DNA from: JBALVT01 sp045110675
GTDB lineage: Bacteria > Pseudomonadota > Gammaproteobacteria > Pseudomonadales > Halieaceae
Reading direction: 5' to 3'
DNA length: 64,000 bases
Assembly (NCBI GenBank): GCA_045110675.1
Contig: JBGCGJ010000020.1
Coordinates: 62,001-126,000 of the forward strand
The notes under the pieces were generated by a model that saw nothing but the letters and a program-made list of their open reading frames with translations, did no database searches and was not told where the DNA came from. Below, in pieces: positions 16,460 to 24,768 of this stretch (position 1 is its first letter; each line of letters starts with the position of its first letter). The translations under genes and the position numbers were made by a program.

Positions 16460-17680
16460 TTACGCTATACCTTTCTTCCTTCTACGCAACTGCCATCCCA
16501 GTCCGGAGACTCCGAGACCAAACAAGGCCAAGGTGCCTGGAACGGGTACACCAGGAGGCGGTGGAGGTGGGGGTGTTCCGCCGCACAGTGGATCACTAAG
16601 ACTCTGGCAAAGGTTAACTGTCAATGTACCAAAGTCACCAACGCTCTGTGAATCGAAGGCCCTTGCTGATATCAGATAAGTTCCAGGGGCGTAGCCGGTG
16701 GTATCCCAGCTAACCAGTTGGTTATTGACGTCAAAAGTAGGAAGACCCATATTGACGTTTCCGCTTAACTGCAAGGTGGCGTCCCAACTGGCACCGTTTG
16801 TTAATGCACCATCTTCAGCGTCATTACCAATGAATGTGTGCGCGATTCCGGTACCAACTAACGCATTAATTACTGCGTCATCTACGACTGGAGCATTATT
16901 TGCGGCTGCATCAACACCATCAAACATCCAGTCGAACTCTACGAACGAACCATTGCTGGCTATAATATTGCCGCTGAAGGCCGCGTCAGCGCCGGGATTG
17001 CGACCGCTATTGCTGGTGTTGTCGGTAATAGCCGCTCGATTAGCATCACCAACAATAGTCATAACCCCCGTCACAGGGTCGACAGTAAAACCAGGTATCT
17101 GGGACAGGATGTTCTGGTTCAGATTCTGATTATACGTCAGTGTGAGCCCATCCGCAGAGGTAGCGTTCAAACTCTGGGTGTAATCATTACCAGCCAGTCT
17201 ACTCACTTCAGGTTGTATAGTCGTAAAGTCAAAATCGATAGGAGAAGTGTCGTTGGTGCCATCCCAAGCAATAGCTGAATTCATTGTCCAGCTGCTTTCA
17301 CGCCAGTTCGCCAAAGAACCCGAAGTAGCAACACGAGCGTTTGAACTGGCTGTGATCTGTAAAAGGCCCGCTGGCACGTTCGTGATATCGCGTGTCCACG
17401 TTGTGGTCCTCACCGTATAGCGTGAATCACTCGTGTCGGTGGTCTGGCTAACTTGGGACATGTTTGACCCATTCAGTCGGACAGTCTGATTGCCAACCAG
17501 AGTCGTGCGCCAGAATGCGGTATCTACAACCGTCAGAATTTTCGCTCCGGTCGGGGATGTAGTTATTGTCGGGATCATTGCAGACCCACGAAAGTGGCTG
17601 GCGTCAGCCACGGCAGTAAACCCAACAAGTGAAGCAGCCACTGCCATGTGTATCGCTGATTTTTTAAGTTTAGAATCCAT
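16460..17680 (-). CDS. PEP-CTERM sorting-domain surface protein
   Basis: 406 residues. The N-terminal signal peptide (KKSAIHMAVAASLVGFTAVADA) is followed by a Ser/Thr/Asn-rich, cysteine-poor extracellular region of about 340 residues. Near the C-terminus is a low-complexity hinge PPPPPPPG and then a PEP-CTERM-type signal: VPVPGTLALFGLG, one hydrophobic helix and a basic tail (RRRKK). Family knowledge: such tails are cut by exosortase (EpsH) in bacteria that make extracellular polysaccharide. No exosortase is in the window. Segments such as NDYTQSLNATSADGLTLTY and GFTVDPVTGVMTIVGD resemble cadherin-like/Ig-like surface repeats. Its role is probably structural at the cell surface or in biofilm. 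Confidence 0.85.
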   Translation of the reverse strand: MDSKLKKSAIHMAVAASLVGFTAVADASHFRGSAMIPTITTSPTGAKILTVVDTAFWRTTLVGNQTVRLNGSNMSQVSQTTDTSDSRYTVRTTTWTRDITNVPAGLLQITASSNARVATSGSLANWRESSWTMNSAIAWDGTNDTSPIDFDFTTIQPEVSRLAGNDYTQSLNATSADGLTLTYNQNLNQNILSQIPGFTVDPVTGVMTIVGDANRAAITDNTSNSGRNPGADAAFSGNIIASNGSFVEFDWMFDGVDAAANNAPVVDDAVINALVGTGIAHTFIGNDAEDGALTNGASWDATLQLSGNVNMGLPTFDVNNQLVSWDTTGYAPGTYLISARAFDSQSVGDFGTLTVNLCQSLSDPLCGGTPPPPPPPGVPVPGTLALFGLGVSGLGWQLRRRKKGIA

Positions 17681-17999
17681 TTTTAGATACTCCCTATTAT
17701 TGAACTAATCAAAATAAAACGATCTTACAGGTGGAGATGCATACTTCATGCCAAAAGAGGTGCAATCGCTGTATCTGATTGATTTTTTACCATTTTTGAG
17801 AACAGGTCATATTGCAGGTGCGACAATTTGTCACGCATATGTAAAAAAAACTGACACTTGGCTTCCCATCCTGAGAATAGAGTCTCGTTTTCTGACTTGA
17901 CAAGCTTTCTAATCGATTGCTGTACTGTTGAGCTTGGAAATTCGCTGCAACTTCAACCCCATAACCCAAATTCGCCATCAACGGAGTGATATAGAAAAC
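17681..17999. other. Divergent intergenic region, PEP-CTERM gene / halogenase
   Basis: 319 bp separating two divergent starts; no credible gene. It is AT-rich compared with its surroundings (short A and T runs near 17770-17860). The right part has a plausible promoter for the halogenase, described separately. Nothing clear was found for the PEP-CTERM gene apart from AT-rich sequence just upstream of its ATG. Confidence 0.5.
17897..17926 (+). promoter_or_regulatory. Candidate sigma-70 promoter of the halogenase gene
   Basis: A perfect TTGACA (17897-17902) lies 18 bp upstream of TGTACT (17921-17926, four of six -10 matches). It would give a leader of about 65 nt. The -10 box is weak, so this is tentative. 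Confidence 0.4.
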
Positions 18000-19562
18000 A
18001 TGAAGGTTTTAATACTTGGCGGAGGCAGCGCCGGCTGGATGACCGCTGCTTATATGGCAAAGCGCGGAGCCAATTTGGATATCACTCTCCTGGAATCCTC
18101 GGATGTGCCAATTGTAGGTGTCGGCGAAGCCACAATACCGACCATCAAGAGATTTAATGATCGCCTCGGGCTCACAGAGAAAGACTGGATGCCGGCCTGC
18201 AACGCCAGCTACAAATTTGCGATTCGTTTCAAGGACTGGCATCACAAAGGCGCCGACTACTGGCACCCCTTCGAAAGCATTCCCTACTTTCATCCACAGC
18301 ACCATCTGGCGCACTACTGGTATGGGAACCAGCTAGAGCAGGAAAACTGGATGGGTCGCGGCGACCTGGACAACTCGGATTTTTATTCCAGTTTGTTCGT
18401 GGGCGTAGATATGATGAAGAACAACCAAATTCTAAAAAACCCAGAAGACCCAGAGAAGTTTATTGTCTACCAGGTTTCGGGAACAGAAACGGAGAAATCC
18501 GTACAGAGCCTCCCCCATGCCTATCACTTTGACGCGGGTTTGTACGGTGAGTATCTAAAAACATCCGTGGCCATTCCCAATGGTGTCGATCATATCGTCG
18601 ATCACGTCGAAAAAGTGGAACGAGCCGAAGATGGAAACATTGCGGCATTGCACACTCGCTCAGGCCAGAGACTTGAAGCGGACCTGTTTGTAGATTGCAC
18701 CGGATTCGCCTCCTTGCTCATTGAGCAAGAACTCGAAGTTCCCTTTGACAGCTTTTCAGAAAGTCTGTTCTGCGATCGTGCTGTCGCCATGCGCCTGCCT
18801 TTTGAAGATCAAAAAAACGAGCAATACCCATACACGGTCTCAGGAGCTATGGATGCAGGTTGGAGCTGGAGAATAGGCTTAACAAACCGTATCGGCACAG
18901 GTTACGTCTATAGTTCGCGGCATATAGACGAACAGCAGGCCGAAGTGGAACTGCGAAATTATCTGGGAGCAGAACGCTGCGAAAACCTGGATGCTCGACA
19001 CCTAAAAATGCGGGTGGGAAAATCCAGCCAAACTTGGGCGAAAAATTGTGTGGCCATTGGCCTTTCGGCAGGTTTTGTAGAGCCTCTTGAATCAACCGGC
19101 CTAGAACTTATTCAGCAAGGTGTGGAAAGGCTGACCGACGCCCTCTCCCGTGGCGATATCAACGCGGCTACTCGTGCAGCCTATAATCAGTGTATGACCG
19201 GACTGTTCGAGGAGGTGCGAGACTTTATCGTTTTGCACTACGCTCTTTCGGCAAGAGAAGACACGCAGTTTTGGCGCGACGTTAAAAACGAAACAGTGGT
19301 GAGCGACAAGCTCGGTTCGCTACTGGCAGACTGGAAACACTTTTGGCCCAATCAATTCGAGGGAAAGATTTTCGGAGAAACCAGTTGGATGTGTGTGTTA
19401 AATGGAATGGGAATGTTCCCAACCATCGATCGCTATGAACGTATGCCGCCGCAGGAACTGCAGCAGCAACTTGTCCACCTGCAGCAGATGGATAATGTTA
19501 GAAAGGGATTGGGGCAGATAGCCTGTGACCACTATGAGTATCTTTTGAAAATGAAGTCGTAG
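18000..19562 (+). CDS. Flavin-dependent tryptophan-halogenase family protein
   Basis: 520 residues from the ATG at 18000. The N-terminus has the FAD dinucleotide-binding loop GGGSAGW (7-13). The two residues that define the family chemistry are present: K72 in NASYKFAIRF, which forms the lysine chloramine, and E364 in EPLESTG. The usual WxWxIP block is altered to W288-S-W-R-I-G-L, as in some marine homologues. Family enzymes use FADH2, O2 and halide to halogenate tryptophan or other indoles. No flavin reductase, peptide synthetase or TonB receptor is adjacent, so the substrate cannot be inferred. Aromatic residues are abundant. It is an apparent single-gene unit downstream of a divergent promoter region. 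Confidence 0.88.
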   Translation: MKVLILGGGSAGWMTAAYMAKRGANLDITLLESSDVPIVGVGEATIPTIKRFNDRLGLTEKDWMPACNASYKFAIRFKDWHHKGADYWHPFESIPYFHPQHHLAHYWYGNQLEQENWMGRGDLDNSDFYSSLFVGVDMMKNNQILKNPEDPEKFIVYQVSGTETEKSVQSLPHAYHFDAGLYGEYLKTSVAIPNGVDHIVDHVEKVERAEDGNIAALHTRSGQRLEADLFVDCTGFASLLIEQELEVPFDSFSESLFCDRAVAMRLPFEDQKNEQYPYTVSGAMDAGWSWRIGLTNRIGTGYVYSSRHIDEQQAEVELRNYLGAERCENLDARHLKMRVGKSSQTWAKNCVAIGLSAGFVEPLESTGLELIQQGVERLTDALSRGDINAATRAAYNQCMTGLFEEVRDFIVLHYALSAREDTQFWRDVKNETVVSDKLGSLLADWKHFWPNQFEGKIFGETSWMCVLNGMGMFPTIDRYERMPPQELQQQLVHLQQMDNVRKGLGQIACDHYEYLLKMKS

Positions 19563-19580
19563 GACTCTTCATTATTAACG

Positions 19581-19667
19581 TGGTGCCCGGGGCCGGACTT
19601 GAACCGGCACGACGTTGCCGTCGGGAGATTTTAAGTCTCCTGTGTCTACCAATTTCACCACCCGGGC
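19581..19667 (-). tRNA. tRNA-Leu (TAA)
   Basis: 87-nt class II tRNA on the minus strand. Acceptor stem GCCCGGG (5' end at 19667) pairs with CCCGGGC, followed by A and encoded CCA (19581-19583). The anticodon loop CTTAAAA gives TAA; a long variable arm and T-loop TTCAAGT are intact. In E. coli the equivalent gene (leuZ) directly follows glyW-cysT behind pgsA; here it is about 2.3 kb further on. Confidence 0.97.
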
Positions 19668-19825
19668 AGCAGCTGTGGTGAAGCGAATGTCCACCTTTGG
19701 AAGCGGCGGAATAATAGCACAATATGGCTGGCCGAATGCAAGAAAAGCAGCTTCCAAGCGCCTGCAATAATCTCCGCCCGTGATACACTTCAAAAATAAT
19801 TAAAAACACAGTTGCAGGTCATCCT

Positions 19826-21178
19826 ATGGCATCTTCACGCGGAGAATTTAGCTCCAGATTCGGGTTTGTTATGGCGGCGGCTGGCAGCGCTGTTGGCCTC
19901 GGCAATATATGGGGCTTCCCCACTTCGGCGGCCAGCAACGGCGGCGCCGCTTTTTTGATGGTGTATCTGGTTCTGGCCTTTACGCTTGCCTATCCAGCAC
20001 TCATGGCTGAACTCATCATTGGGCGACACGCCCATGCCAACGCTGTGCGCGCGCTCAGTCTGATCTCCAATGGTCCTGTTACCAGGCGAATTGGTGCTGG
20101 CACGGGATTCGTCGGTTTCATCGTGGCCAGTATGATTCTCAGCTTCTACGCTATTATCGCCGGCTGGATGATCGCGTTCTGTCTTTCTGGCCTCCTGGAA
20201 CTTATTGGTATGCACGATGCGGCAAACTGGCTAACCGTATCTGCTCTGCCCCGAAATATTTTGTTTATGCTGCTGTTTATCTGTCTCACCGTTGGAATCA
20301 TCTCCAGCGGTGTACAAGCGGGCATTGAGCGATGGTCCGCTCGTCTCATGCCGATGTTGTTGCTCTCACTTGTTTTGCTGGTTGTCTATGTACTGACACT
20401 GGACGGGGCCATGGAGGGGCTAAAGGTCTACTTGTTACCGGACTTCAGCCGCGTGCTATCCGCTGACCTGATCATTGGCGCGCTCGGAGCCGCCTTCTTT
20501 TCCCTGTCCCTGGGTGTCGGAACCATGTTGGTTTATGGGTCCTATATTGGTGACAAAGAAAACCTGCCTGTGCTGGGCGGTATGGTGACGATGGTCGATA
20601 TCTCGATTGCTGTTCTCGCTGGTTTTCTGGTACTGCCAGCCATGTATGTAGCGCTGCACAATGGTGTAGAAATTTTTGGGCCAGGCGGCGCACTTATTTC
20701 CGAAGATACGCTTATCTTTACCGTCCTTCCGGAGCTGTTTGACACAATGGGGCTGGCAGGGATCGTCGTATCGCTTATGTTCTTCTTTCTAATGAGTATC
20801 GCCGCCCTTACCTCTTCCATTTCAATGCTTGAAGTTCCTGTGTCCTATGCCATTGAAGATCATGGTGTGGGCAGGAAAACAGCGGCGATCATGATTGGTG
20901 GCGTAATAGCCTGCTTTAGCACCGTGATCTTATTCAATTTCGAATCGATGTTTGGTTTGGTTGTTAGTATCACCACGCGCTACAGCCAACCCCTTCTGGG
21001 CTTCATGCTCTGTATCTATGCGGGCTGGATTTGGCACCGGGATTCTCTGCTGCAGGAATTGCGGAAAGGTTATCCCGATGTGGAAAACGGTTTGTTTTGG
21101 AAAATTTGGCCCTGGTATGTGAGAGTGGTTTGCCCAGTGATAATTCTAGGCATCTTCGTTCAAAAAGTTGTCGGATGA
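19826..21178 (+). CDS. Sodium-dependent transporter, NSS/SNF family
   Basis: 450 residues with about eleven hydrophobic segments. The first carries the NSS signature: FGFVMAAAGSAVGLGNIWGFPTSAASNGGAAF (about residues 12-43), holding the unwound TM1 that binds Na+ and substrate. Bacterial members (LeuT, MhsT, TnaT types) import amino acids with sodium; the substrate is not predictable by eye. The length is typical of the shorter bacterial 11-TM group. It would be driven by the sodium gradient that the NQR complex in this window generates. It is transcribed alone, convergent with the LEA14-like lipoprotein gene (9 bp apart). Confidence 0.92.
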   Translation: MASSRGEFSSRFGFVMAAAGSAVGLGNIWGFPTSAASNGGAAFLMVYLVLAFTLAYPALMAELIIGRHAHANAVRALSLISNGPVTRRIGAGTGFVGFIVASMILSFYAIIAGWMIAFCLSGLLELIGMHDAANWLTVSALPRNILFMLLFICLTVGIISSGVQAGIERWSARLMPMLLLSLVLLVVYVLTLDGAMEGLKVYLLPDFSRVLSADLIIGALGAAFFSLSLGVGTMLVYGSYIGDKENLPVLGGMVTMVDISIAVLAGFLVLPAMYVALHNGVEIFGPGGALISEDTLIFTVLPELFDTMGLAGIVVSLMFFFLMSIAALTSSISMLEVPVSYAIEDHGVGRKTAAIMIGGVIACFSTVILFNFESMFGLVVSITTRYSQPLLGFMLCIYAGWIWHRDSLLQELRKGYPDVENGLFWKIWPWYVRVVCPVIILGIFVQKVVG

Positions 21179-21187
21179 GCCGCTAAA

Positions 21188-21658
21188 CTAGTTCAGCGAC
21201 AACACGCCAACTTCTTCCACCCTCTGGGTGGGAATAAAACCATTGAAATCGATCTTCGCGGCAAACCGGTATTCCAAGGCTTCGGTTGTCGACTTGCCAA
21301 GGCCTGTAAGCACTCGCAATATCTGAAACATATTAATGCCCGCTTCGAGAGTGACGACTTCTTCTGAATAAGGTTCGATGATCGGTATGTCGCTGGTCAC
21401 CCCACTGACCAATTCCCGGTCCAGAAAATCAATGGTATAACTGATACCCGCGATATCCAGAGATAGATTGTTGGGGTTGCTAACTCGAAGTTTAATCTCA
21501 AAACGCGGCCCGACATCCTCGGATGGCAAACTCTTTACGCTCTCCACTGTGACTTTCGGAGGGTCAAAATCTGGCCTGAGGCTGGCGCAGCTCGCAAGCG
21601 ACAGGCAAACAATAATCAGCGTTACAAAGGAAGCGTAAGGTCTGCGGGAGTTTCTCAC
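21188..21658 (-). CDS. LEA14-like (water stress/WHy domain) lipoprotein
   Basis: 156 residues. A signal peptide ends in the lipobox LASC (cysteine about residue 24). The rest is one LEA type 2/WHy domain: PKVTVESVKSLP, then FEIKLRVSNPNNLSLDIAGISYTIDFLDRELVSG, whose N-P-N and basic-hydrophobic pattern is diagnostic. Such lipoproteins are widespread in gammaproteobacteria; a desiccation or envelope-stress role is assumed from plant homologues and not demonstrated. It lies between the tRNA-Leu and tRNA-Cys genes, in the segment that interrupts the usual tRNA cluster. Confidence 0.83.
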   Translation of the reverse strand: MRNSRRPYASFVTLIIVCLSLASCASLRPDFDPPKVTVESVKSLPSEDVGPRFEIKLRVSNPNNLSLDIAGISYTIDFLDRELVSGVTSDIPIIEPYSEEVVTLEAGINMFQILRVLTGLGKSTTEALEYRFAAKIDFNGFIPTQRVEEVGVLSLN

Positions 21659-21733
21659 GGGCTATCACCAGGTTGTTTATTATTGGCGGAAATTCGGGCT
21701 TACAGTCAATTAAGCCAGAATAATAACTTACTT

Positions 21734-21892
21734 TTAATTTGTGTGCTTTGAGATGAAGAAGAGGAAGTAGGCGGCACTGCCTACGCAAAAAACTGCTGCA
21801 ACCCAGTCCCCCGTTTGCATGTAGATATTTCCGGAGAACAGTCCCATACCCAGCGCAGCGATAAGCCCTAGGCTTTTGGCGAAATTAGACAT
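21734..21892 (-). CDS. Small predicted membrane protein (52 residues)
   Basis: Unrecognised. The ATG at 21892 has AGAGG a few bases upstream; the open frame extends further upstream into tRNA-Cys, which makes the longer version unlikely. The predicted product MSNFAKSLGLIAALGMGLFSG is followed by two hydrophobic helices (about 8-22 and 30-46) with a short loop containing NIYMQTGDW and a C-terminal SKHTN. Coding is supported by start signal and membrane-protein character only; it may be a small holin-like or regulatory membrane peptide, or not expressed. Confidence 0.5.
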   Translation of the reverse strand: MSNFAKSLGLIAALGMGLFSGNIYMQTGDWVAAVFCVGSAAYFLFFISKHTN

Positions 21893-21934
21893 GGGCCCTC
21901 TTCGATGGGTGCTAATACGAATCAAGTTTGAAAT

Positions 21935-22008
21935 TGGAGGCTCGGGCCGGAATCGAACCGGCGTAAACGGAGTTGCAGTCCGCTGCATGACCATTCTACC
22001 ACCGAGCC
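21935..22008 (-). tRNA. tRNA-Cys (GCA)
   Basis: 74 nt on the minus strand. Acceptor stem GGCTCGG (5' end 22008) pairs with CCGAGCC, then T and encoded CCA (21935-21937). The anticodon loop CTGCAAC gives GCA, and the T-loop TTCGATT is intact. It follows tRNA-Gly, as cysT follows glyW in E. coli. Confidence 0.97.
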
Positions 22009-22042
22009 TTTATGGTGGATCCATTTTCGCCTAGGGAGAAAT

Positions 22043-22118
22043 TGGAGCGGGAAACCGGGTTCGAACCGGCGACCTCGACCTTGGCAAGGTCGCGCTCTAC
22101 CAACTGAGCTATTCCCGC
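22043..22118 (-). tRNA. tRNA-Gly (GCC)
   Basis: 76 nt on the minus strand. Acceptor stem GCGGGAA (5' end 22118) pairs with TTCCCGC, with discriminator T and encoded CCA (22043-22045). The anticodon loop TTGCCAA gives GCC; D-loop and T-loop (TTCGAAC) are canonical. It lies downstream of pgsA and ahead of tRNA-Cys. Confidence 0.97.
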
Positions 22119-22148
22119 AAATTTACTACACGTTTATACCGCATCCGG

Positions 22149-22224
22149 TCGCCGGAACCGGCGAGACTGGGCGTCCCCCCTCGACCTCAACAAGGTCGCG
22201 CTCTACCAACTGAGCTATTCCCGC
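22149..22224 (-). pseudogene. Decayed tandem copy of tRNA-Gly
   Basis: Starting at 22224 on the minus strand, the first 46 nt copy the tRNA-Gly gene (acceptor 5' strand, D-arm, anticodon stem) except in the anticodon loop, which reads TTGTTGA instead of TTGCCAA, that is anticodon GTT. After GGTCGAGG comes about 14 nt of unrelated GC-rich sequence, then TCGCCGGTTC again matches the start of the T-arm, but no acceptor 3' strand or CCA follows. It cannot form a normal tRNA. The repeat extends into the 5' flank (AAATCTACTA versus AAATTTACTA), showing a tandem duplication offset by 106 bp. Confidence 0.8.
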
Positions 22225-22347
22225 AAATCTACTAACCACATGTTTTAACCGATGTCGCGGCAGCCGGAACCGACTAGAGGCGCATATTCTATGGCCTTTG
22301 GCTGTGGTGTCAAGATAAAGTACAGCTTAATCTCGCAACTGACTGAA

Positions 22348-22920
22348 TTAATTAGCTTTATCTCGCTCTTTGATCACCACCCAAGCCGCTTTTAGATAAA
22401 TCACCATAGACCACAGAGTCAAGATGGCGGCGGCGTAGAGGACTATATAGCACAGAGCCAGCAACCAGCTTTCATCTCTGGCTGGATCAATGGCTAGCAG
22501 GCCGAAAATGGCGATCATCTGTACCACAGTTTTCACCTTGCCCACATAGGACACCGCCACAGAGGTCCGTTCGCCAAGCTCAGCCATCCACTCTCGCAAC
22601 GCTGAAATCACGATCTCTCGACCGATAATAATGCATGCGGCAACCGTAAACTGAACGGTATCGTGCCGCTCAACTAGCAGCACCAGTGTCACGGCGACCA
22701 TCAATTTGTCGGCCACGGGGTCGAGAAAAGCGCCAAACGCCGTCATTTGGCCCAATCTTCGGGCCAAATAGCCGTCAAACCAATCCGTGATCGCCGCCAC
22801 CGCAAAGATTGCCGCCGCTACCTGAAAATGCTTTTCAAAGGGCAGGTAGAACACTACCACCAGCACGGGTATTAGCAGAATGCGCAGTATGGTGAGCGCA
22901 TTGGGTATGTTGATATTCAA
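22348..22920 (-). CDS. pgsA: CDP-diacylglycerol--glycerol-3-phosphate 3-phosphatidyltransferase
   Basis: 190 residues, integral membrane enzyme with about four to five helices. The CDP-alcohol phosphotransferase signature D-G-x2-A-R-x8-G-x3-D-x3-D is visible as DGYLARRLGQMTAFGAFLDPVADK-like sequence near residue 48-70. It makes phosphatidylglycerol phosphate, the committed step to phosphatidylglycerol and cardiolipin. It lies 27 bp downstream of uvrC and ahead of the tRNA-Gly/tRNA-Cys genes, the conserved uvrC-pgsA-glyW-cysT arrangement. Confidence 0.96.
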   Translation of the reverse strand: MNINIPNALTILRILLIPVLVVVFYLPFEKHFQVAAAIFAVAAITDWFDGYLARRLGQMTAFGAFLDPVADKLMVAVTLVLLVERHDTVQFTVAACIIIGREIVISALREWMAELGERTSVAVSYVGKVKTVVQMIAIFGLLAIDPARDESWLLALCYIVLYAAAILTLWSMVIYLKAAWVVIKERDKAN

Positions 22921-22947
22921 ATTGGAGTGGGCCCCTGTTGTATCGTT

Positions 22948-24768
22948 CTAACCGCTGTGCAGGTGATCATAAATCTGTTGGGCCAGATTAGCACTAATCC
23001 CGCTAATCTTTCTTAACTCCTCCACATTGGCATTGCTGACCCCCTGGGCACTGCCAAAGTGGCGCAGCAGTTCGCGGCGACGTTTAGCTCCTATTCCAGG
23101 AATCGTCTCCAGTTGGGAGGTCTGGCGTTTTTTGTCTCTGCGAGCTCGGTGGCCGGTGATGGCGAATCGGTGGGCTTCATCGCGAATGTGTTGGATAAGA
23201 TGGAGTGCAGCGCTATCGCCTCGCAACTGTGTTTCCCGGCCACTCTTGCCGTTTATCAAGGTTTCGAACCCCGCTTTACGGGTCGTACCCTTGGCCACGC
23301 CGATCACCTCGACTCCAGCAATTTGAAGCTCTTCCAGCACTGACATTGCCTGGGAGACCTGGCCTTTACCACCGTCGATAAACAATATATCGGGAATGGC
23401 GCCCTCTCCCGCTTTTAGGCGCTTGTAGCGGCGCTCCAATGCCTGTTGCATGGCCGCGTAATCATCACCGCCCACAATTCCTTCGATGTTGAATTTGCGA
23501 TAGTCAGATTTCTTCGGGCCGTTTTCATCAAACACAACGCAGGAGGCCACCGTCGCCTCTCCCGAACTATGGCTGATATCAAAACACTCCATACGCCGGG
23601 GAAGCTCTGGCAGTTTCAGCGTATCCTGCAGTGCCTGTAAACGAACAAGCGCCGTATTCTTGCCTTCCAGGTGCGACTGCAAGCTGGTTTCAGCCGTTTG
23701 CTGTGCCAATTGCAGCCATCGCGCTCGAGCATCACGCACCCGATGACGCAGCTGAACTTTCTTGCCTGCTTGAACAGTGAAGGCAACCGCCAGTGTCTCC
23801 AAATCTTCCGGTGGGGCATTGACGATGATTTCTCCAGGCAATGGTCTGGTAGCGGTCAAATAGTACTGCGGCAAAAAAGCAGAAAGTACTTGCTCTGGTG
23901 TCTCGTCCAATTTCAATGGCGGGTAGTAGGTTTTACTCCCCAAAACCCGGGCCTCTCGAACAAACAACACTTGCACGCAGGCTCGACCACCGTGCACCGC
24001 GGCGGCCAGGATATCCAAATCTCCACTGACACCCTCAATACCCTGGCTGGCTTGCACGTGTTGAAGCTGACTGATTTGATCGCGAAATACAGCGGCTTTT
24101 TCATAGCGCAGATCTCGCGCCGCCTTTTCCATATCGTCTGCGAGGCGGACCATCAACTCCTGAGACTTTCCCTTCAAAAAAAGGCTGGTGCTCTGTACCT
24201 GAACAGCATAATCCTCATCGCTTACTTCATTCACACACGGCGCTGTGCAGCGATCGATTTGATACTGCAAACAGGGCCTGGATCGATTTCTGAAGTAGCT
24301 GTCTTCGCATTGGCGTACCTTGAAGACCTTCTGCATAAAGTGCAGCGACTCTCTAACAGCCGTGGCGCTGGGGTAAGGGCCAAAGTAGCTGCCCTTCTTT
24401 CGCTTGGTACCTCGATGCAAACTCAGTCTAGGGTATTTATCTTCACTTGATAAAAAGATATAGGGATAGGACTTATCATCGCGCAGAAGAATATTGTAAG
24501 GCGGTTTATGTTGTTTTATCAGGTTGTGTTCGAGTAGCAATGCGTCCACTTCGGTGCTCGTTACCGTCACTTCAATATCTTCTATTCGAGCTACCAGGGC
24601 CATGGTTTTTGCCGCCAAGCCACTGGCCCGAAAATAACTGCTCACTCGATTGCGCAGGTTTTTGGCTTTACCGATATAAAGTAGCCGTCCCTCCGCCCCA
24701 TACATTTGGTAAACACCCGGACGTGTAGTTAAAGCAGTGAGAAATGCTTGGTGGTCAAATTCAGCCAT
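22948..24768 (-). CDS. uvrC: UvrABC system protein C (excinuclease subunit)
   Basis: 606 residues from the ATG at 24768, which overlaps the murB stop by eight bases; the open frame extends upstream but the MAEFDHQAFL start matches the family. Domains: N-terminal GIY-YIG nuclease (about 10-95; RPGVYQMYG, LLYIGKAKNLRNR), cysteine-rich region (C-x-QYQIDRC-x2-PC, about 155-175), UVR motif (about 200-235), RNase H-like nuclease with catalytic D-x-S (MECFDISHSSGE), and C-terminal helix-hairpin-helix pair (IPGIGAKRRRELL). It makes both incisions in nucleotide excision repair. No LexA box is seen upstream. Confidence 0.97.
   Translation of the reverse strand: MAEFDHQAFLTALTTRPGVYQMYGAEGRLLYIGKAKNLRNRVSSYFRASGLAAKTMALVARIEDIEVTVTSTEVDALLLEHNLIKQHKPPYNILLRDDKSYPYIFLSSEDKYPRLSLHRGTKRKKGSYFGPYPSATAVRESLHFMQKVFKVRQCEDSYFRNRSRPCLQYQIDRCTAPCVNEVSDEDYAVQVQSTSLFLKGKSQELMVRLADDMEKAARDLRYEKAAVFRDQISQLQHVQASQGIEGVSGDLDILAAAVHGGRACVQVLFVREARVLGSKTYYPPLKLDETPEQVLSAFLPQYYLTATRPLPGEIIVNAPPEDLETLAVAFTVQAGKKVQLRHRVRDARARWLQLAQQTAETSLQSHLEGKNTALVRLQALQDTLKLPELPRRMECFDISHSSGEATVASCVVFDENGPKKSDYRKFNIEGIVGGDDYAAMQQALERRYKRLKAGEGAIPDILFIDGGKGQVSQAMSVLEELQIAGVEVIGVAKGTTRKAGFETLINGKSGRETQLRGDSAALHLIQHIRDEAHRFAITGHRARRDKKRQTSQLETIPGIGAKRRRELLRHFGSAQGVSNANVEELRKISGISANLAQQIYDHLHSG

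Noticed and set aside
22149..22224. A second functional tRNA (Asn by anticodon)
   Set aside because: Lacks the acceptor 3' strand and proper T-arm, and shares the Gly acceptor 5' strand, so it is recorded as a decayed copy.
23671..24450. 259-codon open frame antisense to uvrC
   Set aside because: Fully inside a complete uvrC gene with all catalytic motifs; no independent evidence.
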